Shown: positions 1-7,941 of the stretch, piece after piece
Position numbering within the stretch: position 1 is the first letter of the stretch
Layout: each line of letters opens with the position of its first letter
Assembly (NCBI GenBank): GCA_015234115.1
Contig: JADFWP010000002.1
Location: 62,001-126,000 of the forward strand
Origin: Magnetococcales bacterium
GTDB lineage: Bacteria; Pseudomonadota; Magnetococcia; Magnetococcales; Magnetaquicoccaceae
Reading direction: 5' to 3'
Length of the DNA: 64,000 nt
Translations under genes and position numbers: made by a program
The notes under the pieces: model-generated
Database searches by the model: none
Seen by the model: the letters and a program-made list of their open reading frames with translations, nothing else
What the model was told of the DNA's origin: nothing

Positions 1-2
1 TG

Positions 3-1376
3 GATCAGCAGGCCGCGATCCTCATCCCCTATCGGGGGCCTCCCGGCGCGTTTTCCACGATTCCGGCGGTCGAAATTCTCGACAAGACAGCCAATCCATC
101 CCTTTTGAACGATACCATCGTTCTGGTGGGTTCTTCCGCCCCCGGCCTGATGGAGCGGCGTCCCACGCCGGTGCATCCTGAATTCCCGAATGCGGAAATG
201 CATGCCTCGGTCATCAGCGGCATCCTGGACGGGGTGGTGAAAAGACATGCCCCCCGCTCCCAGCTCATTGAATTGTTTTACCTCCTGATCATTGGCGTCA
301 CGCTGCTTGTCCTGGCTCCCAGACTGTCACCCGCGTGGACCTGGTATCTGGCACTGCTTTTATGGATCCTGATCGCCTGGAGCAATGCTTTTTTCTGGCG
401 GCGTTCGGACCTGGTGATTCCTCTGGCCGCTCCGCTGCTGCTGACGCTTTTTCTGACCCTGACCCATACCGGCTTTCTGTTTTTTTCATCGACGATGCGC
501 GATTCCCGGCTGTCACGGATTTTCGCCCAACACCTGCCGCCGGTCCTGGTCGAGGAACTCTTCAGCAGCGATCAGCCGCTGGTGACCCGTGGCGAGCGTC
601 GGGAGTTGTCGGTGTTGATCATCAACATTCGCGGATTTTCTGTCCTGGCCGCCAGAATGGCGCCGGAAGAGCTGACCCAACTGCTGAACCGCTATCTGAC
701 CCGGATGACACGGGAGATTCATGCCCATCGAGGCACGCTGGATCGTTACATGGGGGATGTGGTCATGGCTTTCTGGGGCGCGCCCCTGACCAATCCCCTG
801 CACGCCCGCTCCGCTCTGGAGTGCGCCTGGGAAATCCTGCGTGTGGCCGAGGATCTCAAGGACGAATTCCAGGCCAAAGGATGGCCGGCCATCCGGATTT
901 CCATGGGCGTGAATACCGGCCCGGTCCATGTGGGCGAACTCGGCTCCGGATTTCGCAGCAGTTATTCGGTGGTGGGCGATATGGTCAATCACGCCCGCCG
1001 TTTGGAATCCCTCGCCCGGCGGCATGGCCTGCCTCTGGTGGTTGGCGCCGGAACCCGTGCGGCCCTGCCCGAAGTGCTGTTCCGGGAGTTGGAACGGATC
1101 CATCTCCGGGGCGAGGAGGAGCCGGTGGCGATTTTCGAACCGGTGGGATTTTTGAACAAGATCAGCGCCGACAGCCGCACCGAGGTGGACAATTACCATC
1201 AGGCGCTCTCCCTCTATCGTACACGCCGCTGGGAAGAGGCCAGAAGACGGTTTCAATTGCTGCTGGAACGGGATCCCGAAAGACAGATCCACGAAATCTA
1301 TCTCTCCCGCATCCAGCGTCTCATCGCCTTTCCGCCTGGTGAGAGCTGGGATGGGGTCTTTCCTCCCCGTGGATGA
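3..1376 (+). CDS. CHASE2-type class III adenylate/guanylate cyclase, 5' end missing
   Basis: The reading frame is open from base 3, so the start lies before the window. Residues 1-60 (RPTPVHPEFP, then EMHA) match the end of a CHASE2 extracytoplasmic sensor. Three hydrophobic segments follow (about 260-500), then a class III cyclase domain (GTLDRYMGD, AFWGAPL, then a YSVVGDMVNHARRLE segment) and a short TPR-like tail. Such proteins sense a periplasmic signal and make cAMP or cGMP. The first metal-binding Asp of the usual F-x-D-I-R-G-F-T motif is Asn here (INIRGFS, codon 624-626), and the Lys normally found in the DKYIGD motif is Arg. Activity is therefore uncertain; the second metal Asp (GDVVMAF) is present. 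It is separated from the pilus operon by about 115 bp. Confidence 0.88.
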   Translation, partial: DQQAAILIPYRGPPGAFSTIPAVEILDKTANPSLLNDTIVLVGSSAPGLMERRPTPVHPEFPNAEMHASVISGILDGVVKRHAPRSQLIELFYLLIIGVTLLVLAPRLSPAWTWYLALLLWILIAWSNAFFWRRSDLVIPLAAPLLLTLFLTLTHTGFLFFSSTMRDSRLSRIFAQHLPPVLVEELFSSDQPLVTRGERRELSVLIINIRGFSVLAARMAPEELTQLLNRYLTRMTREIHAHRGTLDRYMGDVVMAFWGAPLTNPLHARSALECAWEILRVAEDLKDEFQAKGWPAIRISMGVNTGPVHVGELGSGFRSSYSVVGDMVNHARRLESLARRHGLPLVVGAGTRAALPEVLFRELERIHLRGEEEPVAIFEPVGFLNKISADSRTEVDNYHQALSLYRTRRWEEARRRFQLLLERDPERQIHEIYLSRIQRLIAFPPGESWDGVFPPRG

Positions 1377-1490
1377 AATCGGGATCATGACGGGCCAGCA
1401 TGCGATCATACCGCACCGCGTCTCATCCTGGTGCCGCGCCGATCATGCCGATTATGCCAGAATGAGTCTGATCCATCCTCCGGAGGCGCC

Positions 1491-3224
1491 GTGACTTCAA
1501 CATCACCCTCGAAGCATTTCAATCTGTCCCACAAACGACGCCGTTTGGGTGATCTGCTGCTGAATGCGGATATCATCACCCAGGACAAGTTGACGATTGC
1601 CCTGACCGAACAGAAAAAAACCGGAGAACAACTGGGTCGGATCATCGTCAAGCTGGGATTCGTGCCTGAACAGGTGATGCGCGACGTGTTGAGCAGCGCG
1701 CTCGGGCAGCCCAGCATCGACCTGGACAAGGCGCGCCTGGATCCAACCATCCTGGCCATGGTGCCCAAGAAACTGATCGAGCGCCACAAGGTGCTGCCGG
1801 TGCACTGGGATCCCCAGAAATCCGAATTGACCGTGGCCATGACCGATACCCAGGACGTGGCCGTGATCGACAAGATCCAGGCCCAGATCCACTCGGGGAT
1901 CACCATCAAAACGGTTCTGGCCGGTCAATCCGAGATTGCACGGGCCATACAGAAACACTTCGGCGGCGAAATCTCCCTGGAAGGGGTGATCCACGAACTG
2001 GAAACCGGGTCGATCGACCTGGAAAGCATCACGGATCAGAGCGGGCAATTCAGCCATCCCATGGTCCGGCTGGTGGATATGCTGCTCTCCGATGCCGTGC
2101 ATCGCGATGCCTCCGACATTCACATCGAGCCGGAGTTGGGTTTCGTGCGCATCCGCTACCGCATCGACGGCGTGTTGTCGGATGTGCGCAACCTCCACCG
2201 GGACTATCTGTCCGGTCTGGTGGTGCGCATCAAGGTGTTGGCAGGGATGAACATCGCCGAAACCCGCGCCCCCCAGGATGGCCGCTTCTCCATGACCATC
2301 TCGATGCGGGCCATCGATTTTCGTGTCTCCTCCCAGCCCACCACCCATGGGGAGAACCTGGTGTTGCGCGTGCTCGACCGCAACAAGGGGATCCGCCGCC
2401 TCGAAGAGCTGGGGCTGTCGAAACAGACCCTGACCATTCTCAAGCTGATGATGGCCAAACCCGAGGGCATCATCCTGGTCACCGGTCCCACGGGCAGCGG
2501 CAAAACCACCACCCTCTACTCCATGCTGAACTTCCTGAATACCGAACAGGTCAACATCATGACCCTGGAAGATCCGGTGGAGTACCCCTTGCCCATGGTG
2601 CGCCAGACTGCGGTCAATCCGGCGGCCAACCTCGATTTTGCCAACGGGGTGCGCTCCATGCTGCGTCAGGATCCCGACATCATTCTGGTCGGTGAAATCC
2701 GCGACAAGGAGACCGCCCAGATGGCCCTGCGTGCCGCCATGACCGGCCATCAGGTTTACAGCACGCTGCATACCAACTCGGCACTTGGGGTTTTCCCCCG
2801 CCTGCTGGATATCGGCGTCAGCGCGGAAATTCTCTCCGGCAACATCATCGGCCTGCTCAGTCAACGGTTGGTGCGGGTGCTGTGCCGCCACTGCAAACGC
2901 CCCTATCTGCCCAATGCCCTGGAACGTCGCCTGCTGGGACTGACGCCGGAGCAGCCGTGCGAAATCTTTACGGCTGTAGGGTGCGATCATTGCCAGGGCG
3001 TGGGCTTCAAGGGACGGATGACCGTCATGGAAGTCATCCGCATGGACGAGGATTTCGATGCCCTGATCGAACGGGGCGCGCCCAAAACCGCGATTCTGCA
3101 ACTGGCCCGCAAGAAGGGATTTCTCTCCATTGCCGAAGATGGCATCCGTCGGGTGCTCGATGGCAGCAGCAGTCTGGATGAAATCACCCGGGTGCTCGAT
3201 CTTTCCAAACGACTGGAGAAATGA
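1491..3224 (+). CDS. mshE: MSHA/type II secretion assembly ATPase MshE
   Basis: Hexameric cytoplasmic ATPase that powers polymerisation of the pseudopilus. The N-terminus has the MshEN motif that binds c-di-GMP in characterised MshE proteins (RLGDLLL, residues 18-24, then ALTEQ, and a second LG-x-x-x-x-x-LG unit). The C-terminal motor domain shows Walker A GPTGSGKTTT, the Asp box TLEDPVEYP, Walker B DIILVGEIRD, the STLHTNSA His box and a CRHC/CDHC zinc site. I chose the GTG at 1491 because a GGAGG sits 6 bases upstream; the frame can be opened further up to a GTG at 1431, but without a good ribosome site. It starts the plus-strand pilus genes. A second ATPase of the same family lies at the far end of the locus (20374-23124). 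Confidence 0.93.
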   Translation: MTSTSPSKHFNLSHKRRRLGDLLLNADIITQDKLTIALTEQKKTGEQLGRIIVKLGFVPEQVMRDVLSSALGQPSIDLDKARLDPTILAMVPKKLIERHKVLPVHWDPQKSELTVAMTDTQDVAVIDKIQAQIHSGITIKTVLAGQSEIARAIQKHFGGEISLEGVIHELETGSIDLESITDQSGQFSHPMVRLVDMLLSDAVHRDASDIHIEPELGFVRIRYRIDGVLSDVRNLHRDYLSGLVVRIKVLAGMNIAETRAPQDGRFSMTISMRAIDFRVSSQPTTHGENLVLRVLDRNKGIRRLEELGLSKQTLTILKLMMAKPEGIILVTGPTGSGKTTTLYSMLNFLNTEQVNIMTLEDPVEYPLPMVRQTAVNPAANLDFANGVRSMLRQDPDIILVGEIRDKETAQMALRAAMTGHQVYSTLHTNSALGVFPRLLDIGVSAEILSGNIIGLLSQRLVRVLCRHCKRPYLPNALERRLLGLTPEQPCEIFTAVGCDHCQGVGFKGRMTVMEVIRMDEDFDALIERGAPKTAILQLARKKGFLSIAEDGIRRVLDGSSSLDEITRVLDLSKRLEK

Positions 3225-3341
3225 CTTGCGCCCGAAATGGCATGGCCCGGAATGGTATGGATTATCTCTTGCTGTGGCACTGCGTACCGTTCATGATCCA
3301 ACAAGAATGAACCCCCGCTCATCAGAGGCGCACCTGCTGCC

Positions 3342-4571
3342 ATGAATCTTCCCCCACCCTCCTTGCGTTTGCCCATGGTCGCCGCCCTGCTGTGCGGCCT
3401 GCTCGTTTTGCTGTGCGTGAGCAACCTGATATCGTTTCACGATCACCACGCGCTGTTTCTGGAGAAATATGCTTTTGTCACGGAACGCAAACGGTTGGTT
3501 CAGACCCAGGATCTTTACAATATCGTCTCGCGGGTGCAGGGCCAACTGACCCATATTTCGGCCACTCTGGGGCTGGATCATCTCGATCAGGGGTTCGACC
3601 GGGCGCGGGATGCCAGGGAGGCCTTTCATGCCGGCCTGACCAACCTGCAACAACTGCTGACCAAACATCCGCTCAACCTGCCCTTTGCCACCGAAACCTT
3701 GTCGCTCGGCAACCGTTTCGATGCCTTTCACCAGCAGGGCATCGAGATGGCCCACGCCTATATCCAGAAAGGAACCTTCCAGGGCAATCAGAAAATGAAG
3801 GGCTTCGACACCACGGCGGATGCGTTGCGCACGGTGCTGAACGGCATGGTCCACCATCACGAACAACAGGCCGAATCCTGGCGCCAGAAGATCCAGAACC
3901 GGCCTCAGGCCTTCGTGCCCCCGTCCGGATTGACCAGTCTGCTATGGTTTCATTGGATGGGAGACCAGATTCGCACCCAATACGTTCAGGCCATGACCAT
4001 ATTGGTGCAAAGCGCCTCCCGTGACGATCTGCGGATGCAGGTGAGCCTGATTGCCCAGGAGTTGCAAGGGCTGGTGATCCATGTCCAGCAATGGTTGACC
4101 GATCAGGCCGCGACCCGGGAACAGGATGGCCTGGACGACGGACGGGAGGAGGCCCGCAAGGGATCCGAACGGTTCCAAAGCCTGATGCCCGACTTTCTCG
4201 CCCTGGTGGAACGATCCGGCAATCCGGCATGGCAACACACGGCTGAGCAACTCTCCACCCGTTTTGCCACCTTTCACGCCCTGGGCGAGACCATGGCCGC
4301 GACCTACATTCAGGGTGGCGCCAAACATGGCAATGCACGCATGGCGGAATTCGATGCCATGGCCAATCAATTGGAACAGGAACTCGCCCCGTTCATTGCC
4401 CAGGCCATTGAAGACGCCTTGAACGAAAATTTTCAATACGATCTGATCTATGACTCGCTCCAGGAGATCTGGACCGTGCTTTTCTTCCTGCTGTTTCTGG
4501 CCATCACGGCGGCCGTGGGTGTTGCCGCATGGCTCCTTTCTTGCATGCATTTCCTGGGAAACACCAAGTAA
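3342..4571 (+). CDS. Two-TM protein with duplicated four-helix-bundle sensor repeat
   Basis: 409 residues with TM helices at about 11-31 and 377-400, leaving a roughly 345-residue region that should face the periplasm. It is a tandem duplication: residues 125-156 and 307-338 share the pattern RF-x-x-FH-x-x-G-x-x-MA-x-x-YIQ, then GN-x-x-M-x-x-FD. That pattern is typical of four-helix-bundle (4HB) ligand-sensing regions of chemoreceptors, but there is no HAMP or methyl-accepting domain here. It lies between mshE and mshM with no counterpart among standard msh genes. A role as a periplasmic sensor or scaffold for the pilus is inference. The start ATG follows an ORF-free 117-bp gap; no strong Shine-Dalgarno is visible. 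Confidence 0.8.
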   Translation: MNLPPPSLRLPMVAALLCGLLVLLCVSNLISFHDHHALFLEKYAFVTERKRLVQTQDLYNIVSRVQGQLTHISATLGLDHLDQGFDRARDAREAFHAGLTNLQQLLTKHPLNLPFATETLSLGNRFDAFHQQGIEMAHAYIQKGTFQGNQKMKGFDTTADALRTVLNGMVHHHEQQAESWRQKIQNRPQAFVPPSGLTSLLWFHWMGDQIRTQYVQAMTILVQSASRDDLRMQVSLIAQELQGLVIHVQQWLTDQAATREQDGLDDGREEARKGSERFQSLMPDFLALVERSGNPAWQHTAEQLSTRFATFHALGETMAATYIQGGAKHGNARMAEFDAMANQLEQELAPFIAQAIEDALNENFQYDLIYDSLQEIWTVLFFLLFLAITAAVGVAAWLLSCMHFLGNTK

Positions 4572-4597
4572 CGCCGTGTTCACAAAGGAATTATGCA

Positions 4598-6190
4598 ATG
4601 TATCGGAATCACTTTGGCTTGCGGGGCCACCCTTTTGCGCCCACCCCGGACACAGAGCGGTTCTTTGCAGGTGGCGAACGCAAGAAAATATTGGAACAAC
4701 TCATCGAAGCCATTCAGGGCGGGGAATGGATGATTCAGGTGATCGGAACCCCAGGATCGGGCAAGACCATGCTTTGCCGGATGCTGTGCCAATCCCTGCC
4801 CTCTTCGACCCAACTGGCGTTGCTGCTCAATCCCAATCTCTCGTCCAGAGAGCTTATCCCGTCGATTTTGAACGAATTTCGCGTGTCCACTCCAGACCAG
4901 AAGGATCGTGTGGCCATCCGTCATGCCCTGCTGGACCATCTGCTGACCCTGCACCGTCGGGGTGACCGGGCGCTGCTGGTGATCGATGACGCCCATTGCA
5001 TGCCTCCGGCCACGCTCGAAGAGCTGCGTCTGCTGGGCAACATGGAGACCCGACAGGCAAAACTCCTGCAAGTGGTGCTCTTTGCCCACCCTGCCCTGGA
5101 ATCGCTGCTGCACCACGAGACCGTCAGCCATCTGGGCGAGCGGATCTCCACCCGGCTGACACTGCGTCCGCTGACCGTGCCGGAAACCGAGGCCTATCTG
5201 CTGACCCGTCTGCAAGCGGTTGGCGCTGTGGGGAGTTCCCTGTTTTCTCCACGGGCGCTCCGCTGCCTGCAACGCGCCTCCAAAGGCGGATTGCAGCAAA
5301 TCAACCATCTGGCCCATCGGGCGCTGCAACACGCCCAAACCGAATCCGCCGCCCAGGTCACCGCACGCCATGTGAACCGGGCCATACAGGGCGATTCATG
5401 CTCCGGGTTCCGGTTTCCCGGCTCCCGACCAATGGTGGCTACCGTCGGCACGGCGTTGTTGCTCGCCGGCGGCATTGTGCTGCACTCCTGGGCCATTGGT
5501 CCGATGCTGACTGCCGCTCACGACAATCCGGTCCTGCGGGTCGAACCCGCCATCCCATCGGACCAGACCGCCGCCGGGACGGCCCCACCCGCCCCGCTCC
5601 CATTGCCCGCAGCCGTACAACAGGTCACGCCTGCGGCGTCTGCGGTTCTTTCGGCTCTGCCTGCTGATCCAGCCAGCAGCGTCACACCGGATCAGGCGTC
5701 AATGGCACTCACCATGGCGCAGGCGCTCACCCCTCCGGCACAGACCGAGCATCGCCCCGTGCAAACCGTTCAGGCGGCCCCCCCGGTCAGCCCTGTCAAG
5801 CTTCCAACAGGCCCGCAACCCTGCCTGAAACCCGAAGATCCCCTCAAGGAGGCGATTCTCGCCTCTCATCACTGGTTGGAGCAGGGGGATGAAGCGCACT
5901 ATACCATTCAGTTGAGTCTGCTGAACCACGATACCGGCCTGAAGAACGTGATGGAGCAGTTGACCACAGTCCCATCGCCACCCGATGGATTCGTGCTGAA
6001 AATTTTTCGGACTTATGACGATAAATTATTGGTTTATTTGAATGAATGCCCATCGTCCCAGGCCTGCGAGGCGCTGCTTGAACGGTTGCCGTCCGGCATG
6101 AAGGCCAAACAACCCAGAGTCCGTTCCCTGGCCCGTCTCAAGACCACGGTGCAGAAGCTGGCCCTGACCGTACCCCGACTGGCTGGGTGA
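4598..6190 (+). CDS. mshM: MshM/ExeA-type AAA ATPase with C-terminal SPOR-like domain
   Basis: Residues 1-20 (FGL then HPFAPTPD) are the ExeA/MshM signature. Walker A is GTPGSGKT (50-57) and Walker B is LLVIDDAH (126-133). A TM helix spans about 279-300, followed by a Pro/Ala-rich periplasmic linker and, from about 425 to the end, a module with a YTIQLSLL start and a VYLNE strand that resembles a SPOR peptidoglycan-binding domain. ExeA-type proteins bind peptidoglycan and help insert the secretin, so the tail fits that job. Start ATG at 4598 has AAAGGA 8 bases upstream. The stop overlaps the GTG upstream of mshL. Confidence 0.9.
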   Translation: MYRNHFGLRGHPFAPTPDTERFFAGGERKKILEQLIEAIQGGEWMIQVIGTPGSGKTMLCRMLCQSLPSSTQLALLLNPNLSSRELIPSILNEFRVSTPDQKDRVAIRHALLDHLLTLHRRGDRALLVIDDAHCMPPATLEELRLLGNMETRQAKLLQVVLFAHPALESLLHHETVSHLGERISTRLTLRPLTVPETEAYLLTRLQAVGAVGSSLFSPRALRCLQRASKGGLQQINHLAHRALQHAQTESAAQVTARHVNRAIQGDSCSGFRFPGSRPMVATVGTALLLAGGIVLHSWAIGPMLTAAHDNPVLRVEPAIPSDQTAAGTAPPAPLPLPAAVQQVTPAASAVLSALPADPASSVTPDQASMALTMAQALTPPAQTEHRPVQTVQAAPPVSPVKLPTGPQPCLKPEDPLKEAILASHHWLEQGDEAHYTIQLSLLNHDTGLKNVMEQLTTVPSPPDGFVLKIFRTYDDKLLVYLNECPSSQACEALLERLPSGMKAKQPRVRSLARLKTTVQKLALTVPRLAG

Positions 6191-6195
6191 TCGCC

Positions 6196-7941
6196 ATGAA
6201 AAAACCAATGCGCGCCCTGCCCTGTCGTCGCACCCCATCCCCCCCATGGTTGCAATTGAGCGCAGCCCTGCTCTCCCTGGTGATGGGATGCGCCCCCACG
6301 CCGCAACCCGTCCGGGGGGAACCGACGGCCTCTTCCACCCAGCCGCTTCCGGCCACGGTCGCGCCCCCCGGCAAGGAGGAGTCGATCCCAGGCACAGTCA
6401 AAGTTTCGACTTTTCTGCCCAAAGAGGGTGAGAAAACCCTGGTGGAATCAACCTACACTGTCGTCGTCACCGATGTGCCGGTGCGGGAGGTGCTTTTTGC
6501 CCTGGCCAGGGACGCCCATCTGAATGTGGACATCGTTCCAGGCATCACCGGCAATGTGACGGTCAACGCCATCGATCAGACGTTGCCACGCATCCTCGAC
6601 CGCATCGCCTATCAGGCCAGAATCCGTTACCAGATCAAGGATAATGTCCTCTCCGTGGAACCGGACCTGCCCTTCCGGCGCAACTATCGGGTCGATTATG
6701 TCTCCACGGCCCGCAAGATGGAATCCGATGTGGCCATTGCCACCAATGTGGCCTCGACCGGCGGCAATGCACCCACCATCAGCAACAGCTCCAGCCTCAA
6801 ACTGGGCAGCACCTCCACGGTCGATTTCTGGAAAGATCTGATCGCCAATCTCAACGAGATCGTTGCTGAAAAAAGTGCCGAGACCGCTGCCAAAGAGACG
6901 AAAAAAGAGGATCAGAACAAGGAAGGCGGCAAGAAAATCATCTGGAACGAGGCCACCGGCGTGGTCAGCGTGCTGGCCACCGAACGTCAGCATCAGGAGG
7001 TGGGCGAGTTCATCGACCGGGTGCTCCACAGCGCCCAGCGTCAGGTGTTGATCGAGGCCACCGTGGCCGAGGTCAATCTCTCCGATCAGTTCCAGACCGG
7101 CATCGACTGGTCGATGATCAAACGCAACGGCACCACGGACAGCGGCAACCGCATCTCCCTGCTCAACAAACGCATGGACGCGGCCCCTGTCTCCCTGTTG
7201 ACCCTCAATCGCACCAAGGTTCCTTTTCTCTCCGACGTGCTCGGCGATCGGGATATCAGCACCACGCTGCATCTGCTGGCCAATTTCGGCAAGACCAAGG
7301 TGCTCTCCTCGCCCCGCATCACGGTGCTCAACAACCAGACCGCCGTGCTGCGTGTCACCACCAACGAGGTCTATTTCCAGATCCGCGTCTCCGAACCGAC
7401 CTACAACGAAAACGGCACCATCCGCACCGGAGCGGTCAGCGAAACCCAGATCCGTACGGTTCCGCTGGGATTCATCATGCAGGTGACCCCGCAGATCAGC
7501 GAATCCGATGTCATCACCCTCAACATCCGCCCCACGATCCAACGGGTCGAAAAATGGGTGGACAACCCGGATCCCAACCTGCGGGTCAATCTGCCGAGCA
7601 ACAGCAGTTTCGTGCCGCCCCAGGTGCCGGTGGTCCAGGTCCAGGAGATGGACTCGGTGTTGCGTGTTCCCAATGGCCATGTGGCGGTGATGGGCGGCCT
7701 GATGGAAAATTCCCGCAGCAAGGAGATGGATGGCATTCCACTCCTGTCGGATCTGCCGGTGGTCGGCGGGTTGTTCAGTTATCGCGACCAGAAAAATTCC
7801 AAATCGGAACTGGTGGTCTTCCTGCGCCCGGTGGTCACGAACGAACCACGGGAACTGATGAACAGGCGTGACAAGGAGATCTTCTCCGAAAAAGATACGC
7901 CCTTTCCTCCAGAATGGGTCCAGGATCCTGCGGCATTATGA
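6196..7941 (+). CDS. mshL: MSHA-type outer membrane secretin lipoprotein MshL
   Basis: Secretin that forms the outer membrane channel for the pilus. It has a signal peptide ending in a lipobox (LVMGC, Cys about residue 32), an STN/N0-like region (ITGNVTVNAIDQTLPRIL, about 115-135) and the C-terminal secretin fold with the conserved VPNGHVAVMGGLM and GIPLLSDLPVVGGLF stretches. I use ATG 6196; a GTG at 6187 overlaps the mshM stop (GTGA) and could equally be the start, adding three residues. The last bases overlap the mshN start as ATGA, so translation is probably coupled. Confidence 0.93.
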   Translation: MKKPMRALPCRRTPSPPWLQLSAALLSLVMGCAPTPQPVRGEPTASSTQPLPATVAPPGKEESIPGTVKVSTFLPKEGEKTLVESTYTVVVTDVPVREVLFALARDAHLNVDIVPGITGNVTVNAIDQTLPRILDRIAYQARIRYQIKDNVLSVEPDLPFRRNYRVDYVSTARKMESDVAIATNVASTGGNAPTISNSSSLKLGSTSTVDFWKDLIANLNEIVAEKSAETAAKETKKEDQNKEGGKKIIWNEATGVVSVLATERQHQEVGEFIDRVLHSAQRQVLIEATVAEVNLSDQFQTGIDWSMIKRNGTTDSGNRISLLNKRMDAAPVSLLTLNRTKVPFLSDVLGDRDISTTLHLLANFGKTKVLSSPRITVLNNQTAVLRVTTNEVYFQIRVSEPTYNENGTIRTGAVSETQIRTVPLGFIMQVTPQISESDVITLNIRPTIQRVEKWVDNPDPNLRVNLPSNSSFVPPQVPVVQVQEMDSVLRVPNGHVAVMGGLMENSRSKEMDGIPLLSDLPVVGGLFSYRDQKNSKSELVVFLRPVVTNEPRELMNRRDKEIFSEKDTPFPPEWVQDPAAL

